A DNA stretch of 64,000 nt, taken from positions 9,054,501-9,118,500 of the forward strand of contig NC_063999.1 of NCBI RefSeq assembly GCF_932276165.1, given 5' to 3'. Positions 47,001 through 57,360 of the stretch are shown piece after piece. A model generated the notes under the pieces. The model was given only the letters and a program-made list of their open reading frames with translations. It was not told the DNA's origin and made no database searches. The stretch comes from Plutella xylostella (taxonomy: Eukaryota > Arthropoda > Insecta > Lepidoptera > Plutellidae). Position numbers and translations under genes: made by a program. Numbering within the stretch: position 1 is the first letter of the stretch; each line of letters opens with the position of its first letter.

Positions 47001-50000
47001 TCATTACAATAAAATCAAACCGCGTCCCGTGGTTACAAATAATTAGTATATTTTTCTCTATATGTTTAGATATTATATTCTCTCTTCTATACACTTTATG
47101 TTTTGAAAACCTGAATTATTCTTCAAATGCATGTTATACAAGTAAACAGATATCAGACGTAGTTATAAACGAAACAATAAAATGTAATTGCATCTTTTAC
47201 TCCATTCAATCAATAAGAAATCGCTCACATTTTATAAATATAGTACATTATGCACATACCTATAGCGTACGGATTCCAAGTAATGCTCGCCATCAATATA
47301 TCATTATTTATAGTCACATTTTCAATCCAGTTACTAAATATTATCATTTATATTGTTCAACTAAATGTCACATAACGAAAAAATAACAATATTTTACCAG
47401 AACTGTAGAGGTACTCGCACTAAACTGAACACTATCTATTTCAATATTTTGTCCAATAATTACGACGTCATAATAATCACAGAATCGTGGCTAACTCCAG
47501 AAATTAATGACAGTGAATTTATCGATGATAGATACTCGGTATTTAGGTGTGATCGCGATCGCATAAAAACGAATAAAAAGGACGGTGGTGGCGTATGGAT
47601 CGCTGTTCTTAAGGAACTGAAAGCTGTATTACATCACCCATATTTGTCTGTATCACCTCACATAGAGCACGTTGTAGTAGAGATACCTGGTCCCTCGTTG
47701 GGTAGAAAAAATTTAATAATAGCCTCCTATATTCCACCTAATTCTAATGACTCTCTATACATGACCCACCTCGAAGCTATGCACAAACTGGTTGATAAAC
47801 CAGATGTGGATGGGTTCATAATTGTAGGTGACTACAACTTGCCAGCTATTCAATGGGCGCGTTCTAACACTGAAAATTCTGCACTATCATGTTCGCGCAC
47901 CGGCCGAGTCTCGCAGTATATTGCCGATTTCATGAATTTTTTCAACGCATACCAATTTAACGACTGTAAAAATTGTAACGACAACATTTTAGACGTACTT
48001 ATCACTAACAAGGAATGTTCCCTGAGAGGCTCACAAAATCATCTCTGCCCACCAGATAAACTACACCCTCCACTCTCCGCCACCGTAACTTTTAAGACTT
48101 CCTACACGCCTCTGAAACGAAAATTGATATCTAAACTAAATTTTCACAAAGCAAACTATGACCTTATTAATCGCGATATTACCAACACAAACTGGGATGA
48201 TATTTTGTCACCACTAAAAGCAGACGCAGCCCTCACAGCTTTTTACAATAAAATTCATAGCATTATAATACAGCACTGTCCTATGTCTTCACCCAAAAAC
48301 TCCAATTACCCATTTTGGTTTTCTCCAGCCTTAATCCACATTTTTAATAACAAAAAAAAGGCATGGGTAAAATGGAAAAAATACAATAATTTATTTGATT
48401 ATGAAATATTCTCACTTTATAGATCACGTTTTAAATCTGAGGCCCGTAAATGTTACTCAAAATATATAGAATCGGTCGAAGATAATGTATTCAAGAACAG
48501 TAAATATTTTTGGACATATATAAATAATCGCAAAAAAAAACCGGGAATTCCCTCCTCTATGTGCTATAAAAACACTACCGCTAATGATCCCACAAATATT
48601 TGTAACCTATTTTCCGATTTCTTCCACTCCGTCTATGAACCGTCCACGCTATTGGGTGATAATTTTATTCCGGTACCTGACTACGCCCCTCACGATTTAT
48701 TTATCAGTGATATACACATCAGTTCCCATAAAATATGTAGGGCACTGTCCTCAGTTGACCCCACCAAAGGCCCCGGCTCTGATGGAATTCCTCCTGTTTT
48801 TCTTAAGAACACCGCTAAGGATATATACAAACCCCTTTCATTAATTTTCAATAAATGTATGTCGGAAGGAACATTTCCTACAGCGTGGAAACACGCCAAC
48901 ATAATTCCCGTACACAAAAGTGGGCCTAAAAACAACGTAGAAAAATACCGTCCTATCTCGTTGCTACCAGCTTTGTCGAAGGTCTTCGAGAGATTAGTGC
49001 ATGATGAAATTTACCCTTCGCTCCATAGAATAATTTTGCCTGAGCAACACGGTTTCACAAAAAATAGATCAACCACTACAAACCTCATGGTCTTCACAAA
49101 TTTCGTATTTCAAAATCTCGATGACAGAACCCAAACGGATGCAGTCTACACTGACTTTCAGAAGGCCTTCGACAAAGTTGACCACGAGCTGCTCCTACAT
49201 AAAATTGCGTTCAACGGCATTCGGGGTAATTTACTTAGGTGGATGGTATCCTATATTTCTAACAGAACTCAAACAGTAGTTATCTGCGGTCATCAGTCCA
49301 ATACTATCCGAGTTACCTCCGGTGTCCCTCAGGGGTCTATACTGGGGCCTCTACTCTTTATTCTTTTCATTAACGATATTAACACTTGTTTTAGAAACTC
49401 AAAATTTTTACTCTACGCTGACGACTTAAAAGCATTTAAAAGCATAAATTCACAAAATGATTGCCTACTATTCCAAGAAGATCTCGATCGACTTACAGAA
49501 TACTGCAATAATAATAAACTACATCTTAGCCTTCCAAAATGCAACTTTATAAATTTTACAAAAAAAAGGAAAATTACGCAATTTCAATACATGTTATGTC
49601 ATTCACCACTTAATAAAGTAGACGCCCTGAGGGACCTGGGAGTCATTCTCGATTCTAAATTACATTTAGATCAACATATTGATAGTATTGTGAGTAAGGC
49701 ATATAAAATGTACGGGCTAGTCATGAGGTCAACCACAGACTTTTCACGTCCTGAAACACTTATCCACCTCTATAAAAGCATAATCCGCCCACAGCTTGAG
49801 TATGCGGTACCAATCTGGAATCCCATATATAAAAAATATAGTGACGCAATTGAAAGTGTTCAACGCAAGTACCTCCGTTCAGTACACTTCCGAGTTCATC
49901 GTAACCGCAACCACCTCTCTTACACCGAGTTACTGGACGAATATGGCCTCATTCCACTAGATTCAAGGCGACTTATCTTGGAAGCCGTAACGCTGTACCG

Positions 50001-53000
50001 ACTTTGTCATAGCCACTTTGATTGCACAGACCTATCTAATAAGCTGTATTATGTTGTACCTAGAACAGTGGTGCGGCGGGAGGCGCGCGCATACCGCATG
50101 TTCGCGACGAGCCTGCGTCACACGAACGCCGGCCGGCGCGCGCCTCTCTGCCGCATCGCTGATTCCTACAATAAGCACTTTGAGCATATTGATATGTTTT
50201 CAAAATTTGCAGATTTTAAAAACAATATACACAAAGTTTTCAGAAATTAACTAGATAATTAAAATTAATTTGTTATTATGTTTGGATTACTACATATTTG
50301 CATTAACTATACCATATTTGCACAATATTAGCAACAGGTTGCTTCCTAAATCATTACAGAAATATCTTCTTTTTTTTTTCTCGTAAACATCACTTTACTT
50401 CCACTATCAAATCACCAATCATCGCACTTCTAGATTTTGAACTTTAATAACAGTACTATGTTAACATACTTGTAGACAATGTTGTGGGATGTATATTAAC
50501 ATAATTATATTTAATCTAAGTCTACTTAGTAAGTTTTAATGTACATCTGTTTATTGTCTCAAATAAATAAAAATAAAATAAAATAAAAAATAAAAATTAC
50601 CTTCTCTGTGGATCTAGTCTGTCAGTCAGTCATTGTTGTTTACTTGTTTACAATCATTTTTTACAATTATTACCTAAAAGCTCAGATCAACTACAAATAG
50701 ATTCGCAATCGCCGTGTGCACTATTCTCTTTCTCACTCAAACCATAGATCAGGGGTCGGCAAGTAGTTTTATGTAGAGTCCGGATATTGGTCGAAATTTT
50801 TTAAAAGGTCCAGAAAAAAAAAACAACTGATGTACAGCTATGTATTACTAAAATTAGTGAGAAAAATTGCATCGGCGGTCTTGAGCCAGGTTTTTATAGT
50901 TTGGTTCTCGTGAAGAACAGCTAATTCGAAGAGTGTCTTCTAAGTGAGCGCGTCTGTTAATCTCAAACAATATCTACTTGTTTTTTAAAAAAAAACTGTT
51001 GAAAAAGATGTTTCGTAGGTATATGCATGTCGAATCAAAAATAGTCGCCAAATTCATGGCAAGTTTTTTGCAATTTTGATATTTTTCTGGGACATGTTTG
51101 ACCCAAAATTCTTCAGTTGACACCTTTTTATATACACTCACGGGCAATGAAAAGGTTCCACTGAGAAAAACACCAAATTACTACTTAACGGAAAAGGCTA
51201 GCTTATTAACGCCTTCTGCAACCTTAAACTACATTTAACAGAGCATCACCAACTAAAAACAAAAATATTTTGGTAAAATTTTAATTTAAATATTTGAAAA
51301 AATGGGGGTTGTTTGAAGTCGGAATTTTTTGAGTGGAACTTTTTCATTGCCCGTGAGTGTATTTACAAAGACATATCTTCTTGCAGATCGATTATTTCCA
51401 TTTGAAGTGACGCCTTTGGCAGATTAAATAACTTGCAGCAAGGACTTTTGCTTGGCAGCCATATCTGTCCATTCGGCGGCTGCATCAACTTCATGAAACA
51501 GAGATAGCTTGCCCATCTCTGCAAAGTCTTGGAACCTTTTGGCGAATTCTTTGCTAAGATCGGTCAAAAATTTTGTAAAAACTGCAATGACTTCTTCAGA
51601 GTTCTCCTTAATATAATTATTATGGTCGTCGGTGAAGCTATAAGTACCTATGAACAGAGCGCGCGCGGCGACTCGACGGCGCGGGCGGCGCGGCGGCGGT
51701 GCGATGTTTTTGATCGATATCGATGTTGTAAAACAGATTATTTAGATTAGGTAGGTACTAAGTTAGATTGGTTCAAAATATTACAATAATATTCTAAGTA
51801 TTTATTTATACTTGACATGCCTACATTACAATATTTGGCGGTCCGAGGTTGAACCTTTCGCGGTCCGCAAACGGACCGCGGTCCGCCTGTTGCTGACCGT
51901 TGCCATAGATGTTGCCGACAAAAAAATAAAACCTAAATATGGGGAAATTTAACTTATCATAATAACAAAAACAAAACTTGAGTATATCGTCGGTTGATAG
52001 GAAAAAGACACTAAAGGCTAATTTTTCAATAGCCAGACAAAAGTTTTGCTGGGAAATAATTTTGATGCTCTTGCGTCTCAATGTTTCTCAATGTTTGTAT
52101 TACCCAGATAACATTTATCTGAATATTGAAAAATCAGCCTTAGTGAGTTTTTCCTGTCAACCGACGATATAAGAAAAAAAACTTTACTCATACTTATTTG
52201 ATTTCAATATAATTATTTAATATACACAAACTGAGTGGATTGTATAATTCATTGTCTTCGTCCAATCGAAACAATCCTCTTCAAAATGTGCCGAACACAA
52301 TTTTTGTATGTTTCCTTGGTTCCCAATTTGTGCGACCGGTAATGTCTATCCATTTTCTTGATATTTTTTTTCTGTCGGAAACCTATGAAAGAGATAAATG
52401 GATGAGCATGAGCATTATAATCGTGGGCCAAATATGTGATGGGGTTTTTTTTAAAGGAAACACGTATTTCGTATCAATACAATAAACTTTATATTATACA
52501 GAAGAAATCACACATGGAAGAAAAAAAAAGAAACGAACGTTTCCTCACAATGAGAGGCACCTCATTTGAAAGAGGAGAATGACTTCTACAAAATACAATC
52601 TTCACAAAAACCGAATTCGTGCGCCCCATTTGTAAACCCAACCCGAGTCCGTTACAATTTCTAGTATTTTCTTTGCATACTATAATATTTGTGGGTAAAA
52701 TAAATTTTCAATAACTTGCAACACCATGTGATTTGTTATGATATGGTACCTCGTAATTTTTACTTAAAACTGATACTAAAAGACCTTACAGTATTAAAAT
52801 TAGTATCGTTTTATATTAAAATCGAGCCAATAGATAGTACTATGATGAATGTAAGCTTGTTAAACTTGATAGTATCTACTTACATGTGAAAATATATCTC
52901 ATCCATCATTCCATCGTGTTTTCGTTCAATATGCTCTGTACAACCGAACAAAATCCATCCACCCATGTCACACACTCGTTAAGTGATGATAATAGTCTAA

Positions 53001-55003
53001 TAAACTTAATAAACACCCACAAATCACTAGCAAATCAAAAATAAATAGCATTTAGAAAATTTTGTTGTAACTGTCAGCCTTTGTTTGGCACAGATTTTTC
53101 ATTTGTTTCATTGTTTGGCACAGAGAACTGACGTAAACAGGCGCCACAGCAAAAAGGACAAAAAACATTTACATCTTAACGTTTCTTTCTTACGCTTAAT
53201 GTAGCTAAGCGTCTCTTTTTCGCAATGTCAGAACTGTCACGATTATACCCCTGTGCCTAAAAGGGAAAAGGTACCTACAATTCTATCTTTTGATTACCAA
53301 GCCTTGTTCCTCATTTCGTTTTATGTTGTGCTGTGCTGTGAATACGTGTGACCTATGTTATGAAGCATAAAATGAAAATGTTCTGTATTCATAAAAGATA
53401 ATTGTGTATCAATAAAGTGATACTTATGGAGTAAAATGAAATGTCTACAATGGATTGGGTACTTTGAGTACCCAAAATCTCGGTAGGTACCTTGACGATG
53501 TGGCTCCACGAGTGTGGTGCAGATGCACGCATACTTTTTTATTGACCTTGGCTTTGAATTGTTTGGCCTTGATCTTGGCTTTCAAGTTCATGGTCATTCT
53601 GTCAAACGTACCTAAACCTGAATAGGGTGACTATGAAATTTTAAAATGTACTAAATAAAACTGTTTTATGTTGGTCAGCTTAAAGCAAATAAAATACGTT
53701 TTTTAATGTCTTATCGTGTTCAGTATCATCAGCTGTATCTACCATTTCCCGCTCCAACGCAATTAAGTTAACACCCTGTATTATTATTATGTTTTATAAA
53801 GAAGTTGATTATGTTATACAGATCGTAATCACAACCGTTGAGCGGTGGCGCTTCAATCTAAATCCACTATCTCCAGAGCTTCAGATATCGACCACCCATC
53901 CACAAACCATTTGCCTATTACTCTTCACCACAACCAACTTGACGACCGAATGGCGTAGTGGTTAGTGACCCTGACTACTGAGCCGAAGGTCCCGGGTTCG
54001 ATTCCCGGCTGGGACAGATATTTGTTTAAAGACAGAGAGATATTTGTACTTGGGTCTTGGGTGTTGATATTTATATTTAGTATCTATCTATCTATGTATT
54101 TGTGTATATATATATCAGCTGTCCGACACCCATAACACAGGTTCTGCCTAACTTGGGGTCGGATGGCCGTGTGTGAGATGTCCCCACATATTTATATTTA
54201 TAACCTCCCTGCTTCCAGGTCTGCTAGCCACCATCATGGTGATGCAACCGTTGAGCAGTGGCGCTTCAAGCTAAATCCCACCTAAACCCATCCAAAACCA
54301 TTTGCCTATTACTCGTCACCACAACCTCCCCCTTACCTTCCAGGTCTGCTGGCGACCATCATGGTGATGCACGTGTTCAAGCACGCGCAGCCCGCGCTGC
54401 TGTACCTGGTGCCGGCGTGCCTGGCCACGCCGCTGGCGCTGGCGGCCATGAGGGGCGACCTGCCCGCGCTCTTCCAGTGAGTCCATGCTATTACAACACC
54501 CAGGATTGCAGAAATCAAGGGGATATGTACAAAGGTTCCACTCGAGAGAGCCACGTAGAAGAACTTCGTCCCCTCTCAGAATAGAAATGCCACTAGTCTA
54601 CATAGTAACCATGCAGATACAGTGTTGGAGCCTACCTGCCCGCGCTCTTCCATCGCAGCTTTACTACAATATCGACTCAACTCAAAATTTTGGGATTTTG
54701 ACTTTTTGAGCTAGACCGACTTAAAACTCACTGCTCAACAAAATCAGCTCAGCTTTGTCAAAAAGAAAAAAATTACAAGTGGAACGATAGAAACATGAAT
54801 TATACAAGTTAGACACCAGAGAAGACGTATGTTGTTCGAAACCTCGTTTCATGGCCATAATTTGTTATTATGGCGGTTTGTCTCAATATGTTGTTTAAGT
54901 ACACTTTTTTAATTATTTTTTGGTTTATTTTTACAGTTACGAGGACCAGCCGGCGCTGGAGGAACCAGCCGCAGGTAGCAGCAAGTCCAAGAAGACTGAG
55001 TAG
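41047..55003 (+). CDS. SPP: Signal peptide peptidase (SPP, HM13/minor histocompatibility antigen H13)
   Basis: Seven exons with matching phases: 41047-41238, 42992-43173, 43748-43922, 44401-44584, 45110-45286, 54344-54476, 54937-55003; 369 residues, near the human length (377). SPP is an ER intramembrane aspartyl protease that clips signal peptides and acts in ER-associated degradation. Visible hallmarks: nine hydrophobic segments; catalytic Asp222 in LYDIFWVFG; catalytic Asp268 in MLGLGD; the PAL motif at 320-322 (AQPALLYLVP); and a C-terminal KKxx ER-retrieval signal (KSKKTE). An N-glycosylation site (NAT) lies near residue 22. Intron 5 (45287-54343) is crowded with transposons. Partial copies of exon 5 and exon 6 starts sit in front of those exons. 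Confidence 0.96.
41454..41498. other. Perfect 20-bp inverted repeat, 5-nt loop
   Basis: AAGTAGTAGGTACTTTGCCT and its exact inverse are separated by ACGCC, in SPP intron 1. It could be a cruciform or hairpin; no function assigned. Confidence 0.7.
41600..42149. mobile_element. 550-bp PIF/Harbinger-like element with TAA target duplication
   Basis: Ends GGGCCGATTCGGCCAA and the inverse GTTTGGACGAATTCACCC lie between TAA at 41597-41599 and 42150-42152. The interior repeats ACTCGCGAGTAA-like motifs and has no transposase. In SPP intron 1. Confidence 0.65.
42700..42818 (+). repeat. RTE LINE pol C-terminal fragment
   Basis: A plus frame reads VSLGEAYVHCPAVDNYALMM, the typical end of RTE-type pol in Lepidoptera, with GATGATGAT following. 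Truncated at 5'. Confidence 0.65.
43214..43468. mobile_element. 255-bp palindromic Tc1/mariner-like MITE
   Basis: CAGGGTGCTGCAAAAAGGGT starts one arm and its inverse ends the element, with TA on both sides (43212-43213, 43469-43470). The arms pair for about 85 bp around an AT-rich centre. In SPP intron 2. Confidence 0.85.
45032..45081 (+). repeat. SPP: Partial copy of SPP exon 5 start with its splice acceptor
   Basis: TCAATTCCAG acceptor plus 41 exon bases repeat 45100-45150 at an offset of 69 bp. Of six exon-base differences five are synonymous. The interval is open in frame with exon 5, so using this acceptor would add 23 residues before VFPQDLL. Confidence 0.9.
46122..46250. repeat. MITE (GCGTACAGACCGGCCCAAC ends), copy 2
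   Basis: Ends GATGCGTACAGACCGGCCCA and TTGGCCGGTCTGTATGCAGC. Longer centre than the 34906 copy. Confidence 0.7.
46308..46836 (-). mobile_element. SAP element, internally deleted copy (inverse of 32219-33138)
   Basis: About 529 bp matching both ends of 32219-33138 in reverse orientation. About 390 bp covering the SAP exon are missing. The join falls at a 5-bp ATACT present on both sides of the missing part in the long copy. Confidence 0.8.
46840..50598 (+). mobile_element. Jockey/CR1-like non-LTR retrotransposon (LINE)
   Basis: A single long open frame (47365-50250) is followed by a short 3' UTR and an AAATAAAATAAA-type A-rich tail near 50560-50598. The 5' limit is uncertain; about 500 bp of AT-rich leader begins right after the SAP element. 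No separate gag-like ORF1 with zinc knuckles was found. Lies sense in SPP intron 5. Confidence 0.8.
47365..50250 (+). CDS. LINE endonuclease-reverse transcriptase, uninterrupted 961 residues
   Basis: The N-terminus is an apurinic-type endonuclease: FYQNCRGTRTKLN, ITESWL, VGDYNLP, LDVLITN, LHPPLSATV. Reverse transcriptase follows at about 500-760: YRPISLLPALSKVFER, EQHGFTKNRST, YTDFQKAFDKVDH, SGVPQGSILGPLLF and the catalytic LLYADDLKAF. The C-terminal thumb region has YKSIIRPQLEYAVPIWNP. There are no stops or frameshifts. By motif style it belongs to the Jockey/CR1/L2 side of LINEs; exact clade not determined. Confidence 0.93.
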   Translation: MSHNEKITIFYQNCRGTRTKLNTIYFNILSNNYDVIIITESWLTPEINDSEFIDDRYSVFRCDRDRIKTNKKDGGGVWIAVLKELKAVLHHPYLSVSPHIEHVVVEIPGPSLGRKNLIIASYIPPNSNDSLYMTHLEAMHKLVDKPDVDGFIIVGDYNLPAIQWARSNTENSALSCSRTGRVSQYIADFMNFFNAYQFNDCKNCNDNILDVLITNKECSLRGSQNHLCPPDKLHPPLSATVTFKTSYTPLKRKLISKLNFHKANYDLINRDITNTNWDDILSPLKADAALTAFYNKIHSIIIQHCPMSSPKNSNYPFWFSPALIHIFNNKKKAWVKWKKYNNLFDYEIFSLYRSRFKSEARKCYSKYIESVEDNVFKNSKYFWTYINNRKKKPGIPSSMCYKNTTANDPTNICNLFSDFFHSVYEPSTLLGDNFIPVPDYAPHDLFISDIHISSHKICRALSSVDPTKGPGSDGIPPVFLKNTAKDIYKPLSLIFNKCMSEGTFPTAWKHANIIPVHKSGPKNNVEKYRPISLLPALSKVFERLVHDEIYPSLHRIILPEQHGFTKNRSTTTNLMVFTNFVFQNLDDRTQTDAVYTDFQKAFDKVDHELLLHKIAFNGIRGNLLRWMVSYISNRTQTVVICGHQSNTIRVTSGVPQGSILGPLLFILFINDINTCFRNSKFLLYADDLKAFKSINSQNDCLLFQEDLDRLTEYCNNNKLHLSLPKCNFINFTKKRKITQFQYMLCHSPLNKVDALRDLGVILDSKLHLDQHIDSIVSKAYKMYGLVMRSTTDFSRPETLIHLYKSIIRPQLEYAVPIWNPIYKKYSDAIESVQRKYLRSVHFRVHRNRNHLSYTELLDEYGLIPLDSRRLILEAVTLYRLCHSHFDCTDLSNKLYYVVPRTVVRREARAYRMFATSLRHTNAGRRAPLCRIADSYNKHFEHIDMFSKFADFKNNIHKVFRN
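50750..51902. mobile_element. hAT-type element, second copy, 8-bp target duplication
   Basis: Ends CAGGGGTCGGCAAG and TTGCTGACCGTTG are flanked by CCATAGAT (50742-50749, 51903-51910). The body matches 970-1750 and is enlarged by a nested mariner-like MITE at 51135-51359. Confidence 0.85.
51135..51359. mobile_element. 225-bp Tc1/mariner-like MITE nested in the hAT element
   Basis: CACTCACGGGCAATGAAAAG and the inverse of CACTCACGGGCAATGAAAAA bound the element, with TA at 51133-51134 and 51360-51361. Related to 36051-36283. Confidence 0.85.
51984..52170. mobile_element. 187-bp foldback MITE
   Basis: ATATCGTCGGTTGATAGGAA is mirrored by the inverse of ATATCGTCGGTTGACAGGAA. The arms extend about 45 bp, through GGCTRATTTTTCAATA. 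Confidence 0.8.
52171..53700 (+). other. SPP intron 5, unassigned sequence
   Basis: AT-rich, probably interior of the disrupted mariner-like element. No transposase motif recognised. Confidence 0.4.
53837..54246 (+). repeat. SPP: Tandem copy of SPP intron 5 end and exon 6 start, split by a SINE
   Basis: 53837-53940 repeats 54248-54335 (GTTGAGC.GTGGCGCTTCAA, CCATTTGCCTATTACTC.TC). After the SINE, 54203-54246 repeats the polypyrimidine tract, acceptor and first 28 bases of exon 6, with two synonymous differences. Splicing to this copy would reach a stop after 18 codons. Confidence 0.85.
53941..54203 (+). repeat. tRNA-headed SINE, intact copy
   Basis: Head with GGCGTAGTGGTTAGTGACCC and GGTTCGATTCC boxes, then the GATATTTGTTTAAAGACAG body and CCCCACATATTTATATTTAT tail. 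Confidence 0.85.
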
Positions 55004-56147
55004 ACAAACTGAACCTTACACCCTGGACTTAGAGCACAAACTACAACTACACTGTACTGACAATATATTTGTGTAAAACTCTTATTTCACATGACATCGG
55101 GACTTTAAATATGCATTAATTTTACTGTGGTAACGATTCTTGTATGTGTATTTTAATTCTAAAGTTAGTTCTATCAACTTGAAATTGGATTATACAGGGA
55201 TTATCGGAAATTCACAGTAAAATCTCTACTAATTATACAAATGATCCATTTATGCCAAGCCTTAAATCCTTCAAATCTTCTTTATGTACTCTGAAGAAGG
55301 AGAAGAACTTAATTGGTTTTCAGTTTTCAAACTTGATATCAATATCGAAAGAGCTAACTTACGATTGGTGAATCAATGCAAGATCTCGGCTCAGTCAGAA
55401 AATTCCATGATGCATTTTATATTTTTTTAAAGACATAGTTAGTTGTGATTGTACATTTGTGTTGCGGAGAGCCTTTTGGTCGACTTCCAAATTATATCTT
55501 CCAATTGGATCTATATTGGTTGTAGAAATTTTAAGCGACATCTCAAACGTAAATAGACCTTTTTAACTATAAATGATTTGCGTAAATGAAGTATAGAAAC
55601 TTATACAAATACAATAACGTGAATCTGTAATTTAATTACGACAGAAAGTCTATTATCGTTTGTCATGTCTTTTTATTAAAAGGATACCTTGATAAATTCA
55701 AGCTAAATTATAAAATTTATGGATCAATTATATTTTATTCAATTTGCGAATATTACACACAGTCGTGCTATGAGAAAGATTTTTTTAGATATTTTATTGA
55801 ATCGGAAGCTATATTTTTTTTGTATATACATGTATTTATTCGATTGTTTTCTTTCTCTTGGACGAGTAGTTGTGAAAACTAGTTTATTAAGTTTTATTTT
55901 TGTTGCAAAAACATAAATATATAATTTTCCATATAGGTTTACACATAACATAACTTAGATACTACTGGTTACCAATTCGAGTACTTACTTACATAATACA
56001 AGTTGTAATCTAGTTATTTCTGTGAGGCTGTATATTGTCTGCTACGTTCTATACTTTAGACTAAAAGCCTATGCAGGCACAGTCAGCAACTGACGCAGTA
56101 AGCGGCAGCGGCGTACTGAGGGCCTAGCACGGGCTAACGTGGCAATT

Positions 56148-56278
56148 CGATACTACACAAACATATGGAAAAAGAACAGCGCCAACGTAGTCAATTTTGG
56201 AACTAACTTTGCCTTACTTTTTCACAGTGACAGTTGACGATACGCAACGTAAACGGAGGTTCGAAAATCTTGTAATCG
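56148..56278 (+). repeat. Interspersed repeat, copy 2 (partner at 9309-9443)
   Basis: GATACTACACAAACATATGG to GGTTCGAAAATCTTGTAATC as in copy 1. Confidence 0.6.
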
Positions 56279-56354
56279 CTGCACTGTACAATACACTTTT
56301 GAAAAAAGTATATATAAATTAATATAAAGTTTTCTCGCATACAAAGTGGTGCCT

Positions 56355-56420
56355 CTGGCGGAAACTATCGTGAAACTTTTCACATTTTCTGTGTGTAAGT
56401 TTCACGATAGTTTCCGCCAG
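56355..56420. other. Perfect 22-bp stem, 22-nt loop hairpin
   Basis: CTGGCGGAAACTATCGTGAA(AC) is followed 22 nt later by its exact inverse ending GATAGTTTCCGCCAG. The proportions resemble a small-RNA precursor. Alternatively it is a foldback in a repeat: half of it recurs near 28555-28580. Confidence 0.6.
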
Positions 56421-56617
56421 TTTTACGATAGTTTATGCAGATGACATGAAAACGTATGCTTTTTTGTCATACTATAAAACCTGTAGTAGACCCTCTATTG
56501 GTTACAGTCCACTGCTCACTGCATCTGTCAGCGACTGCCTGTGTGTCTGACTGGAACTGCACCTAATATTCATTCAAAATTTACCCGCAAGTCATAAAAA
56601 AACGTAATTTCTGTAGA

Positions 56618-56621
<4 letters not shown>

Positions 56622-56663
<42 letters not shown>
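56622..56663 (+). repeat. (TA)n microsatellite
   Basis: About 42 bp of pure TA dinucleotides. Confidence 0.95.
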
Positions 56664-56664
<1 letters not shown>

Positions 56665-57360
56665 TTGCCTCATTCATCTTCTGTTTTCTGTATGTATCGC
56701 ACTAGGACCTACTAAAATCTATTTTTCTAAAACATGTTTTTATGGCTGTCGAAAAAAAATCGACTTAACTATTAAATCTTACCTTTCAAATCTTTCGCGG
56801 AGGCCTGACGTACTTTTTTATACTTTTCGATAAGGGCGGAAAGTATTGTAAATAAATCTGTTTCATAAGCATACTAATACTACGTATCTCATGGGAATTG
56901 TGGCCGTTTTGCGATGTATTAGTAAAACGCTGTTACTATAAACCTTGAAGATAATATGTAGGTATTATCGAGCTTTTTTAATGTAGTTTGAATGAATTTG
57001 TAGGCGGCAGCCAGACAAAACAGTATGAAATAAAATTATGCGCGTCATACATAATGGTAACATAATTCATAATGTAATATTTAATAAATACCAAGTTCTG
57101 AATTCACATTTTGTTATTATTTTTGCCTGATATAGTTACTAATATTTCATAGGGAATCTAATAATTTTATTAGTAGTTTTAATTAAGTATCCCATCTATA
57201 TGTTACAATGCGTACATTTGTCTTAAAGAAAACCAAATTTAATGATATTTACATTTATTATTTACAAATCATATTTATTTAAATTTAAATAAATAACTTA
57301 TATTATATACATACTTGTATAAGGTACCTACTTAGCATAATTTACTTCATTGATGTAAAT

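Larger units (their letters stand above)
45613..53778. mobile_element. Nested transposon pile bounded by one pair of mariner-like inverted ends
   Basis: CAGGGTGTTAACTAGAATGC at 45613 and the inverse of CAGGGTGTTAACTTAATTGC at 53778 are TA-flanked. The match continues (GCGTTkGAGCGGGAAATGG), with inverted GGTCACCCTA / TAGGGTGAC further in (about 45765 and 53627). Inside lie a MITE (46122), the short SAP element (46308), a LINE (46840-50598), a hAT (50750) and a foldback MITE (51984). Removing these leaves about 2.4 kb, plausible for one mariner-like host element. Confidence 0.6.
55004..57360. other. SPP 3' UTR and convergent intergenic region
   Basis: No gene. It holds the interspersed repeat 56148-56278 (partner of 9309), a hairpin at 56355-56420 and a TA microsatellite. 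Minus-strand AATAAA signals for RTCA lie near 57250-57275. Confidence 0.5.

Noticed and set aside
46994..47386. 130-codon frame before the LINE ORF that could be ORF1
   Set aside because: No zinc knuckle, coiled coil or RRM-like motif; Ile/Tyr/Asn-rich as expected of AT-rich DNA. Kept as part of the LINE leader.
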